Below are positions 1 to 8,105 of a DNA stretch of 42,044 nucleotides, one piece after another (the first letter of the stretch is position 1; each line of letters begins with the position of its first letter). The DNA comes from Aestuariivita sp. GTDB lineage: Bacteria; Pseudomonadota; Alphaproteobacteria; Rhodobacterales; Rhodobacteraceae. Both the position numbers and the translations under genes were made by a program. The notes under the pieces are model-generated. The model was not told the origin of the DNA. It searched no databases and saw only the letters and a program-made list of their open reading frames with translations. The stretch is taken from contig JAPORU010000056.1 in NCBI GenBank assembly GCA_026710045.1, positions 1 to 42,044 on the forward strand, read 5' to 3'.

Positions 1-149
1 GAAGTTGGGGACCCCAACCTCAGAAAACAGCCCTGCTCAAACCCATGGGATTTTTTTGTTGTTGTGTCAGGCTACTCTATCATATCAGAATACAACAAAA
101 CAACATGTCTGCGGCTTTAAACATCAATACAATGATGTTGGTATACTAG
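1..149. repeat. Left arm of a 149-bp inverted repeat bracketing the window
   Basis: Reading 1-149 against the reverse complement of 41810-41958 gives 146 of 149 identical bases; the mismatches are at 29, 40 and 55. The arm contains a perfect 15-bp palindrome (GTTGGGG-A-CCCCAAC, 4-18) and a 7-bp stem (AACATCA/TGATGTT, about 120-139). Its inner end is CTAG at 146-149, which also supplies the stop codon of the neighbouring minus-strand gene. Because the window starts exactly at the arm, the repeat may continue outward. It could be the end of an insertion sequence whose other copy lies at the right, or a simple dispersed repeat. Confidence 0.95.
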
Positions 150-1222
150 ATGGCAGAACCGCGGATCTGCCGCTCGATTAATTCGAGTGGCTGATTAAGA
201 AGCGCGGCCGCGCGCACGGGCGAGATCAGCTCCTCTCCGACCGCGCGTGCGACGAGCCGTCGGAAACGACGAGGCTTCTCGAAGGTCGCGAACCCATGGT
301 CGGGTTGGATCGGGTCCGGCTCCGACCTGCGCCAGGTCCGGGCAAAAGTCGCGAAAGCATGCCGTACGAACTCTTCGGACACAACGCCCACCTGACCGAG
401 CCGCATCAACAGGGCTGTGGACGACACACCGAAGATGTGCTTCAGACGGACAATCTCGTAGCCGGTGATCCTGCGCCGATTGTTACCAACCTCCTTTCGA
501 AGGCTCTGACCGGGAACCAGGAACGCACCAGCGAAGCGGTTTATCGCCCGTTCAAGTTCGATCGCCGGATTCCCGGTGGAGCGGATGATCCTGTGCGCAA
601 GTTCATGGGCCAGCGTGAAGCGCTTGCGCTCCACATTAATCCGACTGGACACGACGACGGCTTCAGCGACGATCCCGCCACCGCGGAGAACGTGGCACGA
701 AAGACCATTAATGCTGTCCGGAAGATCGACCTCCACCACCTTAATTCCCTTATCTTCGAGCAGCTCACACAAGCTGGGAATGGGATTGAGACCGAGTTTC
801 CAGATATCGCGGAGATGATCGGCCCTCTCGTCAATCTGGGATTCGCTCGCAACACTGTCATAGCACCGCCTCTCTACCCAGTCGACACCGGTTTCGATAT
901 CGAGAATATGCTCAATCGCCAAATACCGTTCCAGATTGTCCATTACGATCGCTTCGGCCTTTGCGCGATCGCGGGCCGAAGCGCGGGAATGCTTGCGGAA
1001 CTCTACCGCTTCAAGTGCCTCGATCTGCGCGCTCATCAGGAAATCGAGCGAGACGTCGAGAGCTTTCCCTAGACCGACCAAAACAGCCGAGGACGGTAGC
1101 ATCTTGCCCGCCTCGTACTTGCTGATCGCCTGAGCAGTCACCTTCGGACTCATCGCGTCCGCAAGCTCCCGCATCGATAGACCTGCCCGCTTCCGCGCAA
1201 GCCTGAGTCTCTGTCCAAACAT
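146..1222 (-). CDS. XRE-family HTH regulator fused to ImmA/IrrE metallopeptidase domain
   Basis: The 358-residue product has an N-terminal helix-turn-helix of the XRE/Cro type (about residues 4-60, with a typical AISKYEAGK recognition segment) and an ImmA/IrrE (COG2856) zinc-peptidase domain with an intact HELAH motif at 206-210 and a following ELERAINRFAG segment that carries the expected third-ligand region. Such fusions act as DNA-binding repressors or antitoxins, and relatives relieve repression by proteolysis in phage-defence and mobile-element switches. The ATG at 1222 is preceded by a strong AGGAGG site. The gene diverges from a decayed ubiquitin-like operon and shares its promoter region, so it is plausibly that operon's regulator (inference). 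Its TAG stop falls exactly in the CTAG at the inner end of the repeat arm, so the natural C-terminus or a downstream partner gene may have been lost. It looks more GC-rich than the catabolic genes to its right. Confidence 0.85.
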   Translation of the reverse strand: MFGQRLRLARKRAGLSMRELADAMSPKVTAQAISKYEAGKMLPSSAVLVGLGKALDVSLDFLMSAQIEALEAVEFRKHSRASARDRAKAEAIVMDNLERYLAIEHILDIETGVDWVERRCYDSVASESQIDERADHLRDIWKLGLNPIPSLCELLEDKGIKVVEVDLPDSINGLSCHVLRGGGIVAEAVVVSSRINVERKRFTLAHELAHRIIRSTGNPAIELERAINRFAGAFLVPGQSLRKEVGNNRRRITGYEIVRLKHIFGVSSTALLMRLGQVGVVSEEFVRHAFATFARTWRRSEPDPIQPDHGFATFEKPRRFRRLVARAVGEELISPVRAAALLNQPLELIERQIRGSAI

Positions 1223-1241
1223 TCATCCCTCCTTTTTTGTT

Positions 1242-1293
1242 AACCTTAAGTTGACAATATAGACATATTTCGTAGTATTGTAAACTTCAAGTT
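1242..1293. promoter_or_regulatory. Divergent promoters with paired AACTTNAAGTT-type palindromes
   Basis: Two 11-bp palindromes, AACCTTAAGTT (1242-1252, one mismatch) and AACTTCAAGTT (1283-1293, perfect), lie 41 bp apart, close to four helical turns. Between and overlapping them are a rightward promoter candidate (TTGACA 1251-1256, 16-bp spacer, TAGTAT 1273-1278) and a leftward one (TTTACA on the minus strand at 1284-1279, 17-bp spacer, TATATT at 1261-1256). This is the layout expected for an autoregulating XRE repressor controlling itself and the divergent operon. The binding protein is inferred, not shown. Confidence 0.5.
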
Positions 1294-1373
1294 GCGTATA
1301 TTGCCAGTGTCTATCCCTTGGGTGTGAGAACCGCGCAATAGTGCGAACAACTCACAATTCAGGGGACACAGAG

Positions 1374-1616
1374 ATGGACCAGTTCGAATTCAAGGTGAAC
1401 GGTGAGACCTTCTTCACCGACCGGTAGGTCGTCGACACCGCGGTGCTGTTACAAATCGCCTTCGCCGGCAAGGCCATTGGCTAAGATCCGAACAAGACCG
1501 GTTACGCACTAAGAGTGCCCGACTCTGACGTCACTTTTATCTCAGGACAAGTGATTGAGCTCGACAAGTACAACATGTTCCGAGCAGCCCCAAAAGAAGG
1601 CGCACCGTTCGCATGA
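1374..1616 (+). pseudogene. Decayed multiubiquitin-like (ubiquitin-fold) protein gene
   Basis: Reading from ATG 1374 gives an 80-codon frame interrupted by TAG at 1425-1427 and TAA at 1482-1484, ending at TGA 1614-1616. Ignoring the stops, the product starts MDQFEFKVNGETFF and ends with GQVIELDKYNMFRAAPKEGA followed by PFA. The VNG start, the central GYALRVPDSD strand and the C-terminal F-x-x-x-P-x-x-x-PF pattern resemble the bacterial multiubiquitin domain (Multi_ubiq family), here as a single copy. This would be the modifier of a ubiquitin-like conjugation system. Its stop overlaps the next start (ATGA), so the frame was once translated as part of an operon. With two nonsense codons it is very probably dead. 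The family call is from pattern memory, not a search. Confidence 0.65.
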
Positions 1617-2039
1617 GCAAGAACTCCATACGCTTCGCGATCGAACTCGCCACGCTGAACTATCACACGAGCCCGTTTGTGGCTCCCGAACAGCAGGGTG
1701 GCGCAGACAGCGGCCGATTCCCGTATCAGATCGAGAGACGGCAGCCGCACGGGAGAGACCGTAACCTTGGCCCTCGCGATGCATCAGAACGTGAGCGAGT
1801 GGTCAGAAGTCACTTCCCATTGACTCTACCTATCGCCCCCTGATCCTGTCCTGGAAGAGGTGATAAAGGAATCCCGCTCTTTGGGCGCCGTTCAGACCTT
1901 TCAGTATGCGGATGGTCTCGACTGGATGGCGATCAGCGCTCCGCCGAGCGACTTCTGGGATCAGATCGACACCCCAAACGGCAAGAACATGGAAACGTAC
2001 CTGAACAGACACATCCGCAAAATCTGGAGCACATGTTGA
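1613..2039 (+). pseudogene. Decayed second gene of the ubiquitin-like operon (unidentified product)
   Basis: ATG 1613 overlaps the previous stop (ATGA) and the frame starts MSKNSIRFAIELATLNYHTS. Near 1738-1742 a one-base shift moves the sensible reading to the frame giving GSRTGETVTLALAMHQNVSE, which then meets an in-frame TGA (about 1837-1839). It continues as LYLSPPDPVLEEVIKESRSL and ends METYLNRHIRKIWSTC at TGA 2037-2039, overlapping the ATG of the following gene at 2033. The restored product would be about 142 residues. I do not recognise its family. Its place between a modifier and a JAB-E1 gene is that of an E2-like or accessory protein, and the C-terminal YL-x-x-x-I-x-x-x-W ending would suit one, but this is only positional inference. 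Confidence 0.55.
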
Positions 2040-3255
2040 ATCATCACGCCATATTGCAAGAAGCGCTCCACCTTCAACTCAAGAATCACCTCCTGAGCGG
2101 GCTGTGCCGCGGTAACCTGCAGGAAGAGGCCTGCTTCGCGCTTTTGGCGTCGTGGCGACGGATTCAACCACTATATGGGGATTCTCGCGGACATCGTCCT
2201 ACCGGAAGATGGCGATCGGGATCTGCATGACAACGCCACCGTACACAGAGGATACCTTAACCGCGTCGTCGAGCGCGCGCTCAAGTTATAAACAGGCGTC
2301 ACCGTCCTTCAGAGCCATCCCGCTCCCGGCTGGCAGGCACTGAGTGACATAGATGACAATACTGAGCGCAACATCGTCTCTCCCTTCGTTCGAGAGACAG
2401 ACTTGCCGCTGCTTGGCCTGACCATGAATTCCGACAGTGTCTGGAGCGCGCTTCTGGCGCGAAATCGGACCGGACCTACCCACTACACGGAGGTTCGGTG
2501 AATCGGACCGCAACATACCCGAGCCGATTGCACTCCGGAATCGCATCCACCCTACGCGCGCCGTCATCTTAGTACGCACCGTCGACAGTTGGGGCATCGA
2601 CACATAGATACGCCTCGCACGCAGCACCCATTTCTGCGTCATTGGAGCGGGCAGTGTCGGTTCGATCGTCCTCGAATATCTCGCACGCACCGAGTTCGAA
2701 CAAATCATCATAATCGACCCTGACCTGGATCGACTGATCTATGCTGAACGACACTGCCTCGAAATGCCCAAGACGTTCGTGGCAGCCGGACGCCTTTGCA
2801 GAATTGCCACTTCACGCCGCCCGGTCCTTCAACCCGTACCCTTGTCCATTCGTACGGAGCGCACCTACCGACTTGCGGCGGACGCAGACATCATTATATG
2901 CTGTGTCGACAATGCCGAAGTGCGCGAGGTCCTCAATCACCTCGCATACGCAAATTGCCTTCCGGTGATTAACGGCGAGGTTCTGGTGGCACAAAAAAAC
3001 CTCGACCGCCGGGCGATGATCATTCGAACATCGCTTCGTCGAAACCGAGTCGCTCAAGCACCCCAGACGCTGCGTGGCCAGTTGCGAGTTTTCGCGCACG
3101 CGACTGGGACTCGGCGAAGGCGGAAGACCCCGTTATCCGTTCACCGAGGAACCACAATACAGCTAGACTACTCAAATAAGGTATCACTACCAGCACCTCC
3201 GGATGAGGTTCAGCTGCGCGAGATCCACACTTTCAATGAGTACCACAAAATGTGA
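2033..3255 (+). pseudogene. Decayed JAB-ThiF (isopeptidase-E1-like) fusion gene
   Basis: The frame opens at ATG 2033 (MLNHHAILQEALHLQLKNHL), shifts near 2150 to the reading GDGFNHYMGILADIVLPEDG, meets TAA at 2289-2291, shifts again near 2449 to RFWREIGPDLPTTRR, meets TAG at 2605-2607 and then runs open to TGA 3253-3255. The middle part, SHPAPGWQALSDIDD followed by LPLLGLTMNSDSVWSARFW, is a JAB/JAMM-type deubiquitinase domain; the usual first histidine of the HxHP motif reads Q. The following FCVIGAGSVGSIVLEYLA and IIIIDPDLD are the nucleotide-binding Rossmann motif of ThiF/E1 adenylating enzymes, then IICCVDNAEVREVLN. The tail after about 3050 may be shifted again. With the upstream modifier gene this marks a bacterial ubiquitin-like conjugation operon that has decayed. 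At least four lesions make a sequencing artefact unlikely. Confidence 0.75.
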
Positions 3256-3353
3256 AGCCTGTTTCTCGGTGAATTATCAGGCTCAGATGCTGTATTATAA
3301 GTTGTGTGTGCCTCCCGTTTATCCCAGTTACTCGAGACATTTTAATCCGCTTT

Positions 3354-3431
3354 CTTGATGTATCAAGCCCGACTTCTGTCTAAAATTACGCAATTAAGAT
3401 TGTTGACAATGCGAATTTACTGAGATACGCT
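3354..3431 (+). promoter_or_regulatory. Operator-like palindrome and promoter of the TRAP operon
   Basis: CTTGAT-GT-ATCAAG (3354-3367) is a perfect 14-bp inverted repeat resembling GntR/FadR-type operators, which often control sugar-acid transport genes. Downstream is a -35 candidate TTGACA (3403-3408), a 17-bp spacer and a weak -10 (TACGCT, 3426-3431). The dctP start at 3459 follows an AAAGGAGG ribosome site. Regulator identity is unknown; no regulator gene lies next to it. Confidence 0.4.
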
Positions 3432-3458
3432 GCACGTGTTCTAAAGGAGGACTCCAAA

Positions 3459-4460
3459 ATGAACTTTCTTCAACGTACTCTCACACTTATCGTCACCAGT
3501 GCTTTTGCACTGAGTTTTTCTGGTATATCTGCCGTCTTTGCAGAAACACTCCGCGTTGCTCATTCAAGCAATCCGGGTCAATCTGTTTACATTTACTGGG
3601 ATGAACTGGCCAACCGTGTAAATGAACGAGCGGGCGGCGCACTTGAATTGAAAGTATTCCCAAGCGGTCAACTTGGGGGCGACGAACAAATTTTGCGTGG
3701 ACTCGGCTCAGGAACAATCCATATGGGCTCAAACTCGTCGAGCAATATGGGCATTGTCAGCGACGCCTACGCCTGGGGTGACCTTCCGTATATCTTTAAG
3801 TCCGCAGATGGCGCCCAAGCAGCATTTAATGATCCGATCATCAGCGAATACATCGCAGAAAAAATGCGGGCGGATGCAAACACCATCGTATTGGGCCACA
3901 TTGAGGTGGGTGGTTTTCGTGTTCTCATCAACACCAAACGTCAACTGAAAACCCCGGATGATGTTCAAGGAATGAAATTCCGCATGCTCAGTAATGCGAT
4001 TGATCCGGAATTGCTAAAGGCTTGGGGTGGCTCGCCGGTTCCGATGCCCTGGAGCGAAACCTTTGTATCAATTGAACAAGGCATCGCGGATGGTCTTCAA
4101 TTACAACCTCAAGCGATCCGTGGATTTGGTTTTGACAAGATGATCCGCCACGGAACCTACACGAATACGCTCATGACGGTGCATGTCGCGCAGATAAATG
4201 CGGACACCTGGGACGGATTGTCGGATGAACTCAAGGCGATCGTTAGTACCGCGTCCGACGAAGCACTGGAGATAGCAAACGCAGCGGACCGTTCAGATAT
4301 CGACCGATTTACGCAGGAGCTCATCGCAACCATAGAGTTTTACACTCCGACCGACGATGAATTCGAACAATGGCGCAGTGCCGGAATGAGCGTTTGGGAG
4401 AAAGTTACAGGCTCTATCGATCCTGACATTCTCGCCCGTGTACAGGAGGTTCAAAAGTAA
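3459..4460 (+). CDS. dctP: TRAP transporter periplasmic substrate-binding protein (DctP family)
   Basis: The 333-residue protein binds an organic acid in the periplasm and hands it to the DctQM membrane pair encoded at 6255-8017. It has a signal peptide (about 1-28, ending AVFA before ETLRVAHSS), the DctP-type GGDEQILRGLGSGTIHMG segment, the KFRM arginine motif that contacts the substrate carboxylate in this family, and SIEQGIADGLQLQP. Length is usual for the family. An AAAGGAGG site sits ahead of the ATG. The ligand cannot be read from the sequence, but the neighbouring KDG kinase and mannonate-oxidoreductase-like gene suggest a sugar acid (inference). A GMC oxidoreductase gene lies between this gene and its membrane partners. 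Confidence 0.9.
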   Translation: MNFLQRTLTLIVTSAFALSFSGISAVFAETLRVAHSSNPGQSVYIYWDELANRVNERAGGALELKVFPSGQLGGDEQILRGLGSGTIHMGSNSSSNMGIVSDAYAWGDLPYIFKSADGAQAAFNDPIISEYIAEKMRADANTIVLGHIEVGGFRVLINTKRQLKTPDDVQGMKFRMLSNAIDPELLKAWGGSPVPMPWSETFVSIEQGIADGLQLQPQAIRGFGFDKMIRHGTYTNTLMTVHVAQINADTWDGLSDELKAIVSTASDEALEIANAADRSDIDRFTQELIATIEFYTPTDDEFEQWRSAGMSVWEKVTGSIDPDILARVQEVQK

Positions 4461-4477
4461 GGTTCGAATCAAAGACT

Positions 4478-4505
4478 GTGGTCCCCGGCAGTCCCCGGAG
4501 ACCAC
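4478..4505 (+). terminator. Stem-loop between dctP and the GMC gene
   Basis: GTGGTCCCCGG (4478-4488) pairs with CCGGAGACCAC (4495-4505) with one mismatch, leaving a 6-base loop. Only a weak T-rich stretch follows. Placed just after the binding-protein gene, it could be a partial terminator or an mRNA 3' stabiliser giving more binding protein than permease, as seen in many transporter operons. Confidence 0.45.
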
Positions 4506-4621
4506 TTAGGCTTTCTTCCGCCTCGATTCCGTCGGACTCGAATATAAGCGAGATATGTGACACAATCATGCTGTTGCTAACAACCAAAAATTCTGCAAGG
4601 TAATCGAAAGACCTAGGCCGA

Positions 4622-6232
4622 ATGAATGCCGCCCACAAGTGTGAGTCAGACTACATTGTGGTAGGCGGGGGGACCGCAGGGTGTATCCTCGCAGCACGAC
4701 TTTCCGAAAACCCGAAAACAAAGGTCATCCTCATTGAGGCGGGACCTCCTGACTCAAATCTAAAGATTCATATTCCGATTGGATTCAGCCGGCTGTTAAA
4801 GGATCAACGGTTGAACTGGTGCTTCAGCACTGAACCACAGGACGAACTCGACGGTCGCCGTATCGACTGGCCACGCGGCAAGGTATTAGGCGGCAGCAGT
4901 TCGATAAATGGTATGATTTGGGTCCGGGGCGACACCAGAGATTTTGATGACTGGGCCGCAATCACCGAAGACGAGCGCTGGGCATGGAAGAACGTCCAGA
5001 AACATTTCAAGAAACTTGAGGCGGGTACCGACAATACGGATCATCGAATTGGGCGCTCTGGAAGGATCAGTCTGACGCCAATTCGGGTGCACAACGAAGC
5101 CGTTGATGCATTTCTCGCCGCGGCCGTAGAAAATGGTCTCCCATATCGAACAGATATTACGATTTCTGATCGAATTGGTACCGGCCCGTATCTGTCGACC
5201 ATATACAATGGTCAACGTGTCAGCTCAGCGCGTGCATACCTGAAGGATGCACGGACTCGCCGAAATCTTCGTATCCTAACGCATATGACCGTCTCGAAGG
5301 TCAAATTTAACGAGGACAATGTTGCCACAGGTGTTCGCGCCACGAGTGGCAGGACGTCATTTCAACTGACGTGCCGTCAAGGCGTCATTCTGGCAGCTGG
5401 CGTTATCGGAAGCCCTCATATTCTCATGCTCTCTGGCATCGGTCCGACGGATCAGCTCAAAAAACACGGGATACCGGTTCGTTTGCACTCAGGCGAGGTG
5501 GGTCAAAATTTACGTGACCACTTCGGGGTACGGATTATTAGCCGGATCAAACCTCAGATCACAATCAACAGTGACTTTCGTAGACCATGGCGGCTCGCAC
5601 ATCACCTGCTGCACTATGTGGTACGTCGAGCCGGCCCTTTGTCGGTGGGCGGAGCGTATGCCGGCGCATTTTTCTCAACGCAAGATGGAACGCGTCCAAC
5701 GATGCAGATCCACTTTCTTCCACTATCGACACAAGGTCCGAAATGGAATTTTCACCCGTTCTCGGCCGTAACATGTAATGTCTCTCAATTGCGGCCAAAA
5801 AGCAAAGGTTATCTAACATTGGCGTCGCCAGACCCGGCGACGTCACCTTTTCTTGATCCGAGGTACTTGTCAGATCAGGAAGATCAACAGGACCTGGTGT
5901 CCGGTGTGCGAATTGTAAGAAATCTCATCAAAAACCGACCATTTGTTGAACGCATGGAGTCAGAGGAATTTTTGCCCGGCCGCAACGTCAGGACCGATGA
6001 TGAAATCCTTGATTACATACGATCGATGGGAACGACGGTGTTTCATCCCGTCGGAACCTGTCGGATGGGTGCGGATCCTTCCGCCGTCGTATCACCCGAA
6101 GGACAAGTTCTGGGCGTGCGAAAGCTCTGGATTGCAGATGCATCGATCATGCCGACCATTACATCTGGTAACACAAATGCCGCCACTGCTATGATTGCCG
6201 AACAAGTTTCCGACTTTGTTCGCGGAATATAA
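4622..6232 (+). CDS. GMC-family FAD oxidoreductase (alcohol/choline dehydrogenase-like)
   Basis: The product (536 residues) is a glucose-methanol-choline family flavoenzyme that oxidises an alcohol or sugar-type substrate. It shows the N-terminal FAD-binding VVGGGTAGCILAARLSE (about 12-28) and EAGP, the GMC signature [20 protein letters not shown] (about 84-103), the second signature near GVIGSPHILMLSGIGP, and the C-terminal catalytic His (HPVGTCRMG, about 475) and Asn (GNTNAATAM, about 519). It sits inside the TRAP operon between the binding protein and the permease genes, so its substrate is probably what the transporter imports. It is a separate, clearly different paralogue of the betA gene at 16678. 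The true substrate is not deducible. Confidence 0.88.
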   Translation: MNAAHKCESDYIVVGGGTAGCILAARLSENPKTKVILIEAGPPDSNLKIHIPIGFSRLLKDQRLNWCFSTEPQDELDGRRIDWPRGKVLGGSSSINGMIWVRGDTRDFDDWAAITEDERWAWKNVQKHFKKLEAGTDNTDHRIGRSGRISLTPIRVHNEAVDAFLAAAVENGLPYRTDITISDRIGTGPYLSTIYNGQRVSSARAYLKDARTRRNLRILTHMTVSKVKFNEDNVATGVRATSGRTSFQLTCRQGVILAAGVIGSPHILMLSGIGPTDQLKKHGIPVRLHSGEVGQNLRDHFGVRIISRIKPQITINSDFRRPWRLAHHLLHYVVRRAGPLSVGGAYAGAFFSTQDGTRPTMQIHFLPLSTQGPKWNFHPFSAVTCNVSQLRPKSKGYLTLASPDPATSPFLDPRYLSDQEDQQDLVSGVRIVRNLIKNRPFVERMESEEFLPGRNVRTDDEILDYIRSMGTTVFHPVGTCRMGADPSAVVSPEGQVLGVRKLWIADASIMPTITSGNTNAATAMIAEQVSDFVRGI

Positions 6233-6254
6233 AGGTCACATGGGAGAGAGCGTA

Positions 6255-6737
6255 ATGGAACGTATAGGCGCAACAGTCGATAAGATAGTATCCAGCGCGC
6301 TGGCGCTCGTGCTCCTGTTCATGTTCACTCTGATATTTCTCAACGTAGTTTTAAGGTACGTTTTTCTGACCGGATTGCCGATCGCCGAGGAACTGGCGCG
6401 TTTTGGATTTCTTTGGACAACTTTCCTCGGAGCATTCTTGGCGGTGCGCGAAGACCGGCACATTGGAATCACGGGCCTTAAAGGCATGATAGACTCACGA
6501 CACCACCGGATCATTGATCGCGTTACCTACGCCCTAAAGGTCATAATTCTGATGGTGGTTCTTGTCGGAGCCTACGAAATCTTCATTGCAAACATCGGGG
6601 GTCGGTCTCCCGTATCGGGTGCACCGGTCGCCATCGGCTTTTTGTCAATTATGACGGGTAGCGCAATCTTGCTGACGGTCTTTATCACACGGCTCTATGT
6701 TCTGATGGTCCGCAGCAAGCGTGGTACCCTGCAATGA
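6255..6737 (+). CDS. dctQ: TRAP transporter small permease (DctQ family)
   Basis: A 160-residue inner-membrane protein with four predicted helices (about 9-33, 45-67, 87-110 and 128-150 by hydrophobicity), the standard topology of the small TRAP subunit. The motif LNVVLRY after the first helix and the EELARFGFLWTTFLGA segment are typical of DctQ. I chose ATG 6255, preceded by GGGAGAG; an in-frame ATG at 6240 would add five residues. The stop overlaps the dctM start by 4 bp (ATGA), so the two subunits are translationally coupled. Confidence 0.88.
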   Translation: MERIGATVDKIVSSALALVLLFMFTLIFLNVVLRYVFLTGLPIAEELARFGFLWTTFLGAFLAVREDRHIGITGLKGMIDSRHHRIIDRVTYALKVIILMVVLVGAYEIFIANIGGRSPVSGAPVAIGFLSIMTGSAILLTVFITRLYVLMVRSKRGTLQ

Positions 6738-8017
6738 TACTCGCAATATTCCTCGGTGGTCTGGCGACCACGATGATGATCGGTCTGCCGATTTCTTTCG
6801 CTCTCTTAGCCACGTCCATCCTGATGATGCTTTATATGGATCTGTTTGATCCACAGATCATCGCTGAAGCGATGTACAACAGTGCGGACTCGTATCCTCT
6901 GATGGCGATTCCTTTTTTCCTATTAGCCGGTGAACTTATGATGGCCGGTGGTATGTCCAAAAGAATCGTCGCACTTATTATTGCCCTTCTTGGCCACATT
7001 CGTGGTGGACTGGGCTATGCGGCGATTCTGGCCGCTGTGTTGATGGCATCATTGTCGGGATCGGCGGTCGCAGACACCGCGGCCCTTGGGGCAATCCTGA
7101 TCCCCATGATGAAAAAGGCGGGCTATGATCCTAACCAGTCAGTCGGGCTGGTGGCCGCCGGTGGAATCATCGCCCCCATCATCCCGCCCTCCATTGCCTT
7201 TATTATTTTTGGTGTTGTGGCCAACGTATCCATCATTGATCTATTTCTGGCAGGAATCACACCGGGAATGATGATGGGCCTTTGGCTCGTTATCGCTTGG
7301 ACGCTACTCTCTCGGGCGTCGACCGTTGACGTTCAGGAATGGGCCGGTTGGCCAGAGGCCGTCAAAGCTTTTCGAATGGGTTTTTGGGCCCTCATGATGC
7401 CCGTCATGGTAGTCGGCGGCCTCAAAGCCGGTATCTTTACTCCAACGGAAGCCTCGGTCATTGCCGTCGCTTACTCTCTGATCGTAGGCGGCCTTGTTTA
7501 TCGAGAACTCACACTGAGTCGGATTTTTCATGCTCTGCGCGACGCCGTAGTCATGTCTTCCGCGGTCATGTTTCTCGTGGCAGCGGCCGGAGTGACCGGA
7601 TGGCTAATTACCGTCGCACAAATTCCATTTGTCCTCATCGACTTACTTGAACCGCTAACCGACTCACCAAAACTCCTGATGCTCGTGATCGTTCTGCTGG
7701 TGCTTGTGATTGGGATGGTCATGGACTTCGTCCCAACGGTACTGATCTTAACTCCCGTCCTACTACCGCTGGTCAAAGTTGCTGGAATAGATCTCGTCTA
7801 CTTTGGCGTCATGTTCATCATGGCAACGGCCGTCGGACTCTTGACGCCGCCTGTCGGCGTGGTTCTTAACGTGGCTTGCGGAATTGGCAAGCTCAGCATT
7901 GAACAAGGCGCGCGCGGCGTATTTCCCTTCATTGTCGCCAAGATAACGCTTCTTCTTCTCTTGGTGGCTCTTCCTGAACTGGTTCTAATACCGTTCCGTT
8001 GGATTTCTGGCGGATAG
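6734..8017 (+). CDS. dctM: TRAP transporter large permease (DctM family)
   Basis: The 427-residue membrane protein is the ion-coupled transport channel of the TRAP system. It is hydrophobic throughout with the expected dozen or so helices, and carries the family patterns PLMAIPFFLLAGELMMAGGM, GGLGYAAILAAVLMASLSGS, the GIIAPIIPPS motif and the late GLLTPPVGVVLNVA segment. Length and start (ATGA overlap with dctQ) are normal. The gene ends the transporter operon and converges on the kinase gene at 8106. Confidence 0.93.
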   Translation: MILAIFLGGLATTMMIGLPISFALLATSILMMLYMDLFDPQIIAEAMYNSADSYPLMAIPFFLLAGELMMAGGMSKRIVALIIALLGHIRGGLGYAAILAAVLMASLSGSAVADTAALGAILIPMMKKAGYDPNQSVGLVAAGGIIAPIIPPSIAFIIFGVVANVSIIDLFLAGITPGMMMGLWLVIAWTLLSRASTVDVQEWAGWPEAVKAFRMGFWALMMPVMVVGGLKAGIFTPTEASVIAVAYSLIVGGLVYRELTLSRIFHALRDAVVMSSAVMFLVAAAGVTGWLITVAQIPFVLIDLLEPLTDSPKLLMLVIVLLVLVIGMVMDFVPTVLILTPVLLPLVKVAGIDLVYFGVMFIMATAVGLLTPPVGVVLNVACGIGKLSIEQGARGVFPFIVAKITLLLLLVALPELVLIPFRWISGG

Positions 8018-8105
8018 TACGGCAACGACGAATCCGTTCAGGAACAAAAAACATCGGCCATCAACTGTCTTTTGCGCTTTCCATGGCATATTGTCAGGGT
8101 TCAAA

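Noticed and set aside
296-1072. Long plus-strand open frame (258 codons) across the XRE-ImmA gene
   Set aside because: It is antisense to a gene with intact HTH and HELAH motifs and a strong ribosome site; its product has no recognisable features.
3354-3367. FNR-type site ahead of the TRAP operon
   Set aside because: The FNR consensus needs TTGAT-N4-ATCAA; the spacing here is two bases.
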